Source: JACCXJ01 sp052387115 (lineage in GTDB: Bacteria; Pseudomonadota; Gammaproteobacteria; JACCXJ01). Taken from it: 10,790 bases of DNA. Positions within the stretch are counted from its first letter, which is position 1. Each line of letters starts with the position of its first letter. Below the pieces are notes generated by a model. The model had not been told where the DNA came from, did not search any database, and saw only the letters and a list, made by a program, of their open reading frames with translations. Shown here in pieces: positions 1-6,373 of the stretch. The stretch lies in contig JBQTJM010000112.1 of assembly GCA_052387115.1 (NCBI GenBank), positions 1 to 10,790 of the forward strand, in the 5' to 3' direction. The position numbers and the translations under genes are program-made.

Positions 1-160
1 CGGAAGACTTTGGACTAACTTTCATGATTCGATTGACGCAGCGCCCCTGATTATGAAATAATTCAAAAATCGTGGCTTTAGCTGCGAGGTTTTTTGTCGT
101 CTGGGATCTGTGTTATTTCACGCTAAGGAGTCCAGCGAAAATAACCTGAACATATCCGGT
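1..160. other. Left edge, no firm gene
   Basis: No complete gene is visible here. One plus-strand frame is open from base 2 to a TAA at 59-61 and reads as 19 residues ending in APLIMK. It could be the 3' end of a gene entering from the left, but a second frame is also open over the same bases, so this is not decisive. After about base 60 the sequence becomes more AT-rich, with short T and A runs but no hairpin followed by a T tract, so I do not call a terminator. Confidence 0.3.
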
Positions 161-248
161 TAACCCCCGACCCCGACCCTTCCCCCTTCGTAAGGGGGAA
201 GGGAGAGAAAGTCTCCCCCTTACGAAGGGGGAGATTTAGAGGGGGTTA
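161..248. mobile_element. MITE-like / REP-like palindromic element, 88 bp
   Basis: The element is bounded by perfect 8-bp terminal inverted repeats (TAACCCCC at 161-168 and GGGGGTTA at 241-248). It contains two hairpins: a 12-bp stem at 177-188/192-203 with a CGT loop, and a 10-bp stem at 212-221/225-234 with an ACG loop. The two stems share the core CCCCCTT/AAGGGGG, so the element is also nearly symmetrical around its centre at about 207. It has no coding capacity. This architecture fits a non-autonomous miniature element or a BIME-type repeat mobilised in trans. I see no clear target-site duplication. The RNA would fold strongly in either direction and could end or protect transcripts of the minus-strand genes to its right. 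Confidence 0.75.
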
Positions 249-301
249 CACCCACCGATCAAGCAGCTCCGATTCCAATCTGGACAAGGCGATGCCGTAC
301 T

Positions 302-541
302 TTATCGCCGCCGTGAGCGATCCAAAAAACCCAACCCCCTCAGCCTCTCCACCAACCCCGCCGTCTCCGCCGGGTGCGCCCATGTCACCGTGACCACCAC
401 CTCCCGGATACTGTCCATCAGGACCCGCTTGACCTCGGCCACATCGATGGCCCACACCACTTCCTGCTTCTTGACCCGTTCGGTTACCTCTTCCTACCGA
501 GCTTCGTTGACTCTCTTAGCCTGATCGCTACGCCTTTTTAT
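302..541 (-). pseudogene. Broken small gene of 79 codons (start lost, in-frame TAG)
   Basis: Read on the minus strand, a consensus ribosome binding site AGGAGGT (557 down to 551) lies 9 nt before an ATA at 541-539, exactly where an ATG would be expected. The frame then runs as KRRSDQAKRVNEAR, meets a TAG at 496-494 (codon 16), and continues open for 63 codons to TAA at 304-302. It ends in a charged, helical tail (ERLRGLGFLDRSRRR). Codons after the TAG show strong G/C third-position bias, as expected for a real gene. The parsimonious reading is a small basic helical protein inactivated by ATG to ATA and by AAG or CAG to TAG. It follows the repeat protein on the same strand, with 76 bp between that stop and this ribosome binding site. 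I do not recognise the family. ATA initiation plus readthrough is possible but unlikely. Confidence 0.5.
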
Positions 542-632
542 GGCGAGAGTACCTCCTGCGTTATGCGTCGTGGGTTATCCCCCACCCATATTTTGAGGAT
601 TCTGGCCTCTTCGTCTGCCCCGCCGTGTCAGC

Positions 633-1880
633 CTACGGGCAGATTTGCTGGACCGGCGCGGTAACGACGTTCCCGATGGATTCACAGAAACCGCCGACGC
701 CTGAGGCAATGCGTACGAGCGTCCCGGAGGCGAGGTTGTCTTGCTTGGCGGATGTGCTGCCAGAGCCGCCTGTCTCGATTCTCACGTCGCCCCCGGCATC
801 GATCTCAACGGTGTCAACGATGGCGACGCCCAGCGTCTTCGCCTGCACGGTCACCGCCCCGTTGGCGCTAATAGAGCCGAGCGCTAACGTCACTTTCCCC
901 ACGTCGCCGTCCGCCTCGAGGGCGACGTTTCCCGTACCGCCGCCGAGGGTAAACTCGTTCGCGTTCAGCTTGGATTCACTGCCAGTGAGTACAACGGTCA
1001 GGCCGCCGCTGGCGGTGGCGACGGAGCCCAGTTTAAGCTCCACAACACCTTGTTCCCCGGTGGAGGTGATTGCAATCGTGCCGTTGGCTGTGTTCAGGAC
1101 CGTTTTATCCGCGACGAACGCCGCCTCGGCGCCGGTCATGGTCACGTTCAGGCCCGTCGCCGCCTGAAGCTGAGAGTCGTTGAGGTGGCTGGTGGATTTC
1201 AGGCCGCTGGAGACGCTGATGGCCCCGCCGTCAGCGGTCAACGTCGAGGTACTCGCGGTCAAGGCAGCCTCAGGGCCGCTCAACGCTAGATTGAGGCTGG
1301 TTCCGGCCTGTACTGACGCGTCCGCCAAGACGACGGCAACTTTCTCGCCGCCGCTGACGCTGATCGCGCCGGTAGCCAGAAGGTTCCCGCCAGCCAATGG
1401 ACCTTTGATCTCCACTTTGCCAAACGGACCGACGTTGAGGGCGAGATCTCCGTCCGTCGCCTGCAGCAGCGAGCGCTCCACCTGCACAGTGCTGAGGTCG
1501 CCCGTCAAATTACTCGTCACGGAATGGCCCACGAACGCGCTCTCAATGAACAAGGCGCGCGCTTCGCTACCGCCTTGAATGGTCAGGGCGCCGTTGAAGC
1601 TCATGCCCACCTGACCGGTTTCAAATGTCACCAGCGGGCCAAGCACGATCGTGCACGGGGTGGTGACCAGCTCGGCGAGCGGCGGTCGCGGACCGGTCGA
1701 GATTTGGGTGTTGACGTCGAGGGCCACCACGTTGCCGGGGCTGGTTTCGCACGCGAGCTTCAACTCCGCGGTCGAGGTCATCTGGCCGCTCACGGGCGCC
1801 GCCAACAACGCCCCAGCGAGACCGCCGCCGAGGGCCAATATATTGAACGATGTGAGTTGCTTGTGCATTACTGTAGTCAT
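633..1880 (-). CDS. Secreted protein of tandem ~48-residue beta-rich repeats
   Basis: This 415-residue protein starts with a signal peptide: HKQ, then a hydrophobic Gly/Ala/Leu stretch at residues 11-30, with probable cleavage near VSGQ at 30-33. After a non-repeated segment (34-145; Cys44 and Cys76), the chain consists of imperfect tandem units at about 171-218, 219-266, 267-316 and 317-363, with weaker flanking copies. Units begin Gly-hydrophobic-x-hydrophobic (GAISVS, GAISVS, GTIAIT, GNVALE). They carry SVxAxxxLxxxLxG-like strands and are rich in Gly, Ala, Ser, Thr and Val, with almost no aromatic residues. This is typical of a parallel beta-helix or solenoid exported to the periplasm or surface. 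Two more cysteines lie near the C-terminus (399, 414). No autotransporter barrel, LPXTG or PEP-CTERM signal is present. The upstream AAGGGG, 8 nt from the ATG, supports this start over the ATG at codon 5. Function unknown; adhesin or matrix protein is only a guess. Confidence 0.85.
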   Translation of the reverse strand: MTTVMHKQLTSFNILALGGGLAGALLAAPVSGQMTSTAELKLACETSPGNVVALDVNTQISTGPRPPLAELVTTPCTIVLGPLVTFETGQVGMSFNGALTIQGGSEARALFIESAFVGHSVTSNLTGDLSTVQVERSLLQATDGDLALNVGPFGKVEIKGPLAGGNLLATGAISVSGGEKVAVVLADASVQAGTSLNLALSGPEAALTASTSTLTADGGAISVSSGLKSTSHLNDSQLQAATGLNVTMTGAEAAFVADKTVLNTANGTIAITSTGEQGVVELKLGSVATASGGLTVVLTGSESKLNANEFTLGGGTGNVALEADGDVGKVTLALGSISANGAVTVQAKTLGVAIVDTVEIDAGGDVRIETGGSGSTSAKQDNLASGTLVRIASGVGGFCESIGNVVTAPVQQICP

Positions 1881-2181
1881 GTCGATATCCCCTTCATCAG
1901 TTTGTGAGCTGAGCTTTCGGCTCTCGATGTTCTTGAAATACAGGCCAAGGACCAGTGATACTGGGTCTGAAAAGTTCCGTCGCCTTGTCGCTCCTGCCGG
2001 ACATCTTTTTATTCTCTGCTGCCGGGACCGCCCCTGCGGGCCGTCGACTTGAAGGGACTAATTAGGGTGTGGCGTAAGAGCAGACAACCGCTGCTATGAC
2101 ACACAAAAGCGAGAAACGCAATGCCCCCGCGAACTTCTCCGATTGCCTTGATTACCGCATGGCAAGTACCATACCAAGGGC
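1881..2181. other. Intergenic region upstream of the repeat protein
   Basis: This stretch holds the leader of the minus-strand secreted protein, including its ribosome binding site (AAGGGG about 8 nt before the ATG). It then runs into sequence with no convincing gene on either strand. I looked for a promoter for the minus-strand gene and found nothing close to consensus. The right part is probably decayed DNA continuous with the transposase remnant beginning at 2182. Confidence 0.4.
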
Positions 2182-2402
2182 GGCTGACAATCTCCCGGCG
2201 CGTATCCAAGCGCTTGGCAATCCAGCCCCGTGGCGGCGAACAGGATCATCTTGGCTCGGACCACTTGATAATACGACAACGTATACTTGGGGGCGCGATG
2301 CATCAGTTCGCGCGCCTCCGTGGGCGTGAGCTCGACGCGATATGGGCTCTACAAACCACGGGATTTTGCAACTCAACGCAATATGCGTGTCGCCATCGTC
2401 AT
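2182..2402 (-). pseudogene. IS630-family transposase remnant (N-terminal HTH)
   Basis: On the minus strand, from an ATG at 2402 or 2396, the frame reads MATRILR, TGA (2375-2373), VAKSRGL, TAG (2351-2349), SPYRVELTPTEARELM, then a segment ending YYQVVRAKMILFAATGLD. Near 2222 it shifts by one base to IAKRLDTRREIVSR. This is the start of an IS630/Tc1-type transposase: the leading helix with RA(K/R)hhLxAAxGL, followed by the winged-helix recognition segment IAxRLxxxRxxVxR. About four residues between GL and IAKRL appear to be missing at the frameshift. Nothing of the DDE catalytic domain is recognisable beyond about 2182. Two stops, a frameshift and 3' loss mean the copy is dead. Family assignment rests on recalled motif patterns. 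Confidence 0.65.
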
Positions 2403-2609
2403 CGACCATTCGTAGCACGCTTTTCTGTCCAGATTCCGGACTAGTCGTCTAGATCCCAGACTAGAACCCTCGTACCGCGCCTGGTCGCTGCGCCAGGCGC
2501 CCGCGTTTGTTACGCAGATGTTGCAGAAATATTTCAGTGCTATTACGAGCTTATTACAGCGCCGTCTATGCCTGCCTGACCTGGGCACACGCCTTGCTGA
2601 GGACGCAAT
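2403..2609. other. Leader region of the receiver gene with hairpin and CTAG cluster
   Basis: No gene is apparent. Three CTAG tetramers fall within 24 bases (2441-2444, 2449-2452, 2461-2464); the first is inside the palindrome GACTAGTC, and the other two form an inverted TCTAG/CTAGA pair. A perfect hairpin follows at 2477-2500. Then comes a more AT-rich stretch with two direct copies of TATTAC (2541 and 2552, 11 bp apart). This is the natural place for the promoter and control sites of the gene at 2610, but I see no strong -35/-10 pair. Confidence 0.35.
2477..2500. promoter_or_regulatory. Perfect 8-bp-stem hairpin / operator-like palindrome
   Basis: GCGCCTGG (2477-2484) and CCAGGCGC (2493-2500) are perfect reverse complements around an 8-nt loop. 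No T tract follows, so it does not look like an intrinsic terminator. It lies 109 bp before the receiver-gene start and could be a DNA-binding site or a leader structure. That role is inference. Confidence 0.35.
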
Positions 2610-2972
2610 ATGGGCAACAAGATTTTGATCGTGGAGGACACGGAATCCGTCTTGTCTGCAATGGCTACCTATTTCCAACTACTGGGCTACGCCGTCGATT
2701 GCGCGCGGGACAGGGGAGAAGCCGAACGCCTGCTCGCGCGCGAAAAGTACCAGGTGGTGATCGCGGACCTACGCTCGAGCGCCAGCGGCGGGACCGAAGG
2801 CTTGGAGATCATCAAGAGCTTGCGCGGGCGGGCGCGCAGCATGCTGCTGACTGCATTCGGTTTGCCCGAGATCGAAGCGCAGGCCCGTAAGCACGGGGTC
2901 GATGTGTTCTTGCACAAGCCGCAGCGCCTCCCCCGAGTCGCGAAGATCGTCTCGCAGTTAATTACCCAGTAG
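2610..2972 (+). CDS. Single-domain response regulator (CheY-like receiver)
   Basis: The 120-residue product is one complete receiver domain with no output domain. The acidic pair Glu9/Asp10 sits in ILIVED, the phosphoacceptor Asp53 in VVIADLR, the switch Thr81 in LLTAF, and the invariant Lys103 in FLHKP. All residues for phosphorylation by a histidine kinase are therefore present, and the length is normal for a CheY-type protein. TGAGGA at 2598-2603, 6 nt before the ATG, supports the start. No kinase gene is in the window, so the partner must be elsewhere. The switch position usually occupied by an aromatic residue (Tyr/Phe after KP minus about four) is Asp/Val-like here, so signal output may be atypical. 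It precedes the nucleotidyltransferase by 59 bp on the same strand and may be cotranscribed; control of the surface-polymer cluster by protein contact is inference. Confidence 0.9.
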   Translation: MGNKILIVEDTESVLSAMATYFQLLGYAVDCARDRGEAERLLAREKYQVVIADLRSSASGGTEGLEIIKSLRGRARSMLLTAFGLPEIEAQARKHGVDVFLHKPQRLPRVAKIVSQLITQ

Positions 2973-3031
2973 CTCACGTGGGCGAAAGCCTTTCTCTAGT
3001 CTAGTGGATTGACTCTAACGGACCGTCGGCA

Positions 3032-3919
3032 ATGAGCTTTGAAAGAATGACCACCCACGGTAGCGGTTCGGCCAGCTCGGTCAATGTCAACCAGCACCGC
3101 AGCGATCCCGAACCGCGGCTTACTCCTCGAGACTACTCTCATCCCGGCGTGGATCTGGCGACGATACAGGCGGTGATACTGGCAGCCGGGCGCGGCAGCC
3201 GCCTAAAAACCGCGATCGACAACGGGCCGAAGTGTCTGGCGAATGTCGGCGGCCGCCCGCTGATTGACCACCAACTATTTCTGCTCGCTCAAGCGGGCAT
3301 CCGGCGCGTGGCGGTCGTTACCGGCTACGGCGCCCGCGCCGTGCGCGCGGCCGTCGGCGATCGGGCGGGATTTATTCATAACCGCGCCTGGGCCAAAACG
3401 AATAGCCTCTACTCGCTGCAGTTATGCCGGGAATGGGTTACGGGATCGCTGGTTGTGATGAACTGCGATGTGCTACCACATCCCGGTGTTTTGCGCCGTC
3501 TGCTCGAATGCCCAGGTAACGCGTTTGCCTATGATTCATCCTCAGGGACCGAGAATGAGCACATGAAGGTGGAACTCGAAGGTGAGTACTTAAACGCGAT
3601 CAGCAAGCAACTGGTCTGCGAGCGCTGCCAGGGCGAAAACGTCGGCATTCTCTACTTCGAAAAAAGGGCAGCGAGACTGCTTTTCCGCGAGGCCGAAGCA
3701 CTGCTGGGCGCAGGCGGCAAGCGCATGTGGGTCGCCGCCGCGGTGCAGGAGGTCGCACGCTATGTTCCTCTGCGGGCGATCGATGTCGCCGATCTGTGCT
3801 GGATCGAGATCGATTTTCCGCAAGACCTCCAAGTCGCGCGCAGCGTGATCTGGCCGCGCATAAGTCGCTCCATCGGCCCGGCTCCTGCAATCGCGAGTCG
3901 ATCAGCAGCGAGGGAATAA
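3032..3919 (+). CDS. LicC-like NTP transferase (sugar- or choline-phosphate type)
   Basis: The 295-residue protein has a Rossmann-like nucleotidyltransferase domain from about residue 44 to 275. Signature elements are AAGRGSRL (51-58) for the nucleotide phosphates, PKCLANVGGRPLI with Lys67, WAKTNSLYSL (120-129), NCDV with metal-binding Asp146, ENVGI (202-206), and WIEIDFPQD with the second metal ligand Asp261. The TNSLYSL segment matches the pattern of phosphocholine cytidylyltransferases (LicC) better than that of glucose-1-phosphate enzymes, so CTP plus a phospho-alcohol giving a CDP-alcohol is the favoured reaction; the true substrate is unknown. The first ~43 residues are polar, poorly ordered and outside the domain, and the start has only a weak CGGA site 9 nt upstream. 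Starts at 3047 or later are possible. The next gene begins 2 bp after the stop, indicating one operon. Confidence 0.85.
   Translation: MSFERMTTHGSGSASSVNVNQHRSDPEPRLTPRDYSHPGVDLATIQAVILAAGRGSRLKTAIDNGPKCLANVGGRPLIDHQLFLLAQAGIRRVAVVTGYGARAVRAAVGDRAGFIHNRAWAKTNSLYSLQLCREWVTGSLVVMNCDVLPHPGVLRRLLECPGNAFAYDSSSGTENEHMKVELEGEYLNAISKQLVCERCQGENVGILYFEKRAARLLFREAEALLGAGGKRMWVAAAVQEVARYVPLRAIDVADLCWIEIDFPQDLQVARSVIWPRISRSIGPAPAIASRSAARE
3910..3915 (+). promoter_or_regulatory. Ribosome binding site deciding the GTG start at 3922
   Basis: GAGGGA lies 6 nt before GTG at 3922-3924 and overlaps the last codons of the preceding gene. It fixes the start of the ABC membrane protein at this GTG. The long open frame extending back to 3727 is out-of-frame overlap with the transferase gene and should not be used. 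Confidence 0.7.
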
Positions 3920-3921
3920 AC

Positions 3922-5010
3922 GTGGACAATCTGACAAAGCGGCCTTCGGATGTCGGCAACATGGCGCCGCTCGACCTTAAGGCAGAAAGAGACCAGGGAT
4001 TATTGGCGAAATGTCTCGCGGTCGTGCGCGGCCTGGCGCCCTATACCCGCGGGCACTGGCGATGGTTTGTGCTCGGCGCAGGCGCGGCCATGGGAGTCGT
4101 CGCCGCGCGGCTCGTTCTTCCCTGGCCGCTTCGCGTGGTGGCCGATCGTTGGCTTGCGGATGAAGGCGTGGGCGATGCCTGGCTGGCCGGTTTGATTCCG
4201 AACGCCCTCGATCCGGTACTGGCGATGGGCATAGTATTTCTCGTGCTGATTTTCCTACTCGGTCTATCGGACTTCCTCGAGCGGTTCTATTTCGCGCGCT
4301 TTTCGATCGACACTGTGCGCGCGATCCGCGCCGCAGCCTTTTCATCAGCGCTCCGTAGCCGCGCCGAACACGGCGGGAGACAAGACGATCTGATATCGCG
4401 GCTGGTCGACGATACGGCGCGGATTAAGACCGGCTTGCAAGGTTTCCTGGTGCGAGTCGCCACGAATGGCGCCGTCTTCCTCGGCATGACGATCGTCCTG
4501 TTCATCATGGATGCCGGCCTCGGCCTGATCTTCTCCGTGGCGGGGTTTGCCACTGCGATCGTCACTTGTTGGGCCGGCGCGAGAACGTTTCAGAATTCCC
4601 TGCTGCAAAGGGCGAGCGAAAGCAGGTTGGCAGGTGAGATCCGGCTGGCATTTCACACTCATGGGGGCGACGCCACGCCGCTCAAAACCAACGATGGAGT
4701 GTTCGAGGCGACACAGACAAAACTACAGGGTATTGCGACCTGGTTGACTCACGGGATTGTCGGCGTGGCGGTGGTCGCGGCATTATGGGTAGGCGCACGC
4801 GCGGTGGACGCCGGTCGCATCGCAGCCGGGGACATGGTCGTTTTCATGATGTACGCATTGATGATGCGCGGTCCCATCGTTCGGCTGGCGCGGCAGGGCT
4901 GCCGGACCGGGAAAGTATTGGGCACCGGCTATCGGCTCATACAATTGTTCTCTTCGGAAGCAAAGCTCGATGCGAAAGCCTCCGCGCCATTAGCGAGGGC
5001 ACCGTTGTAG
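3922..5010 (+). CDS. ABC exporter membrane domain lacking its ATPase
   Basis: From the GTG at 3922 the product is 362 residues. It matches the transmembrane half of type I (MsbA-like) ABC exporters: a cytoplasmic entry helix ending in HWRWF, a first membrane span followed by the characteristic LPWPLRVVADRWL, then hydrophobic spans around VLAMGIVFLVLIFLLGL, VATNGAVFLGMTIVLFIM, LIFSVAGFATAIVTCW, IVGVAVVAALWVGARAV and MVVFMMYALMM. The segment RLARQGCRTGKVLGTGYRLIQLF is the linker that normally leads into the nucleotide-binding domain. Here the chain ends 20 residues later and no Walker A, LSGGQ or Walker B sequence follows. The stretch between spans 4 and 5 also looks shortened (SRLAGEI runs straight into RLAFH). 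The next gene starts 1 bp after the stop. The protein is either the result of deletion of the ATPase or a half-transporter using a separate ATPase. Probable substrate is a lipid-linked surface polymer, by context only. Confidence 0.8.
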   Translation: MDNLTKRPSDVGNMAPLDLKAERDQGLLAKCLAVVRGLAPYTRGHWRWFVLGAGAAMGVVAARLVLPWPLRVVADRWLADEGVGDAWLAGLIPNALDPVLAMGIVFLVLIFLLGLSDFLERFYFARFSIDTVRAIRAAAFSSALRSRAEHGGRQDDLISRLVDDTARIKTGLQGFLVRVATNGAVFLGMTIVLFIMDAGLGLIFSVAGFATAIVTCWAGARTFQNSLLQRASESRLAGEIRLAFHTHGGDATPLKTNDGVFEATQTKLQGIATWLTHGIVGVAVVAALWVGARAVDAGRIAAGDMVVFMMYALMMRGPIVRLARQGCRTGKVLGTGYRLIQLFSSEAKLDAKASAPLARAPL

Positions 5011-5011
5011 C

Positions 5012-6373
5012 GTGGCTAGAATGAGCGCGGCAACGCTGAAGAAAGAGATGAGCCACACCCCCGCGGCATTCGGGCCGCCCCTTGATGACTCCGTGTACGA
5101 GACGGTTATGGCGTTGCGCGCGGGCAAGGTATTGGAAGGTCGACTCCCTGGCGCACCGGCCGGCCAAACAGTGGCGATCCGTACGCGAGTCATGCAAACG
5201 CATTACAAACCCTTTGCGCGCGCACGTCTTGTGGCCGAAGGGCGTAGCGCACCTGCTGCGAACCGAGCGGCGCACAAGCAACTTCTTTATATCCACGTCT
5301 ACCCGAGCGCAGCCGAGGCCCACGAAGAATACGCGCGAGCGGCCGAAGGAGCCGACTTAACCGGCCAGTCGCCGGTTGTTCTCGATGGAGAGTCGGTCGC
5401 CTGGTCTTTGGGCAATGGCCCGGGATTGGAGACGGTCGAGTTCTGTTTCGACGGTCACCGGTTCGCGCGCTTTCTTGTCGATCACGATTTGACATCGGTG
5501 CAGGTGGACGCACCCCCATTTCCAGAGCTTGTGCGCTATGTGCCAAGAAAGCGCGCGCTCTTTCGTTATGGGATCGAGCCCAGGGTTTATGTCAAGTGTT
5601 ATGAATCAGAGCGCGATGCGCAGGCGGCAGACAACCTGGCACTGCTCACCCTGAGCAATAGATCGCGGTTCAACGCGCCACGGTTGATCGCGCACGATAG
5701 GCGGCGGCGCGCGCTGGTCATGAGCGAGCTGCCGGGGGTGCCGCTTACCGCGCTGATGGATCGCGCCTCGCCGGAGATCTTCGCCCGCGTCGGCCGCGCG
5801 CTTGCGGATCTCCATGGTAGCGATCTCAAGCCAGCCGGATCGTGGCCTCTGCGAAGGCTGGTCGCCGCGCTGCTCAAGGCGATGAGCGACGTGAAGCTTG
5901 CACTCCCGTGGGTGAGCGATCGTTTGCAGCGGCTTCTCGATCGTATCGGTGAGCGCGGGCAGGAGCTGTCGTTCGACGACCCAACGCCGATCCACGGGAA
6001 CCTCTTTGGCGATCAAATACTCATCGATGTGGATCAAGTCGGGATCGTGGACTGGGACGATCTTGGTATCGGAGATCCGCTTTATGACGTCGGCCGGCTG
6101 TTTGCGCATGTGATTTATCTAGCCCGGCAGGGGACGCTGTTGGAAAGAAGGGTTGCCGATCATCTCGGCGCCATGATGGACTCCTACGTGGAAGAAACCG
6201 GTCGCGCCGTGGTGTGGGACAGGCTGCGCTGGCACGTCGCTGTTGCGCTGCTCATGCGCGCCAAGATCTCTGCGCTGCGCACGTTGCCAACGGGATGGAT
6301 GGATGACATCGGGATGGCGATCACAGAGGCCGATCGGGTGCTTACTGGCAAGAGCCAATGGCTGGCGCTATGA
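5012..6373 (+). CDS. APH-fold phosphotransferase-like protein with HGN in place of HGD
   Basis: The 453-residue protein is an aminoglycoside-phosphotransferase/choline-kinase fold protein. The functional N-lobe runs from about 172 (VRYVPRKRALFRY) with the presumed ATP-binding Lys195 in YVKCY; the hinge is near VMSELPGVPL (236-245). The C-lobe holds IHGNLFGDQIL (327-337) and VDWDDLGIGDP (346-356). The metal-binding Asp347 of the DFD-type motif is present, but the catalytic Asp of HGD is Asn330 (codon AAC at 5999-6001), and the usual metal-binding Asn is Gln335. Residues 62-112 (THYKPFARARLVAEG then LLYIHVYPSAAEA) look like an extra copy of the N-lobe strands. The start is GTG at 5012, with GAGGG at 4995-4999 (12 nt upstream); ATG at 5021 or 5048 is an alternative. 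It overlaps the next gene by ATGA. If active it would phosphorylate an alcohol to feed the nucleotidyltransferase. Confidence 0.8.
   Translation: MARMSAATLKKEMSHTPAAFGPPLDDSVYETVMALRAGKVLEGRLPGAPAGQTVAIRTRVMQTHYKPFARARLVAEGRSAPAANRAAHKQLLYIHVYPSAAEAHEEYARAAEGADLTGQSPVVLDGESVAWSLGNGPGLETVEFCFDGHRFARFLVDHDLTSVQVDAPPFPELVRYVPRKRALFRYGIEPRVYVKCYESERDAQAADNLALLTLSNRSRFNAPRLIAHDRRRRALVMSELPGVPLTALMDRASPEIFARVGRALADLHGSDLKPAGSWPLRRLVAALLKAMSDVKLALPWVSDRLQRLLDRIGERGQELSFDDPTPIHGNLFGDQILIDVDQVGIVDWDDLGIGDPLYDVGRLFAHVIYLARQGTLLERRVADHLGAMMDSYVEETGRAVVWDRLRWHVAVALLMRAKISALRTLPTGWMDDIGMAITEADRVLTGKSQWLAL

Noticed and set aside
615..642. Hairpin over the stop codon of the secreted repeat protein as a terminator
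   Set aside because: The stem is only 6 bp with a 16-nt loop, and no T tract follows on the minus strand.
374..664. Plus-strand open frame of 96 codons
   Set aside because: It lies antisense to the broken small gene, whose frame has the better codon bias and a ribosome binding site, and it runs into the 3' end of the secreted protein gene.
1940..1980. Sigma-E type promoter (GGAACTT) for the secreted protein
   Set aside because: GGAACTT occurs on the minus strand, but no matching -10 element lies at the right distance.
3727..3921. Upstream extension of the ABC membrane protein
   Set aside because: It overlaps the nucleotidyltransferase in another frame, and the translation is Arg-rich shadow sequence; the GTG at 3922 has a good ribosome binding site.
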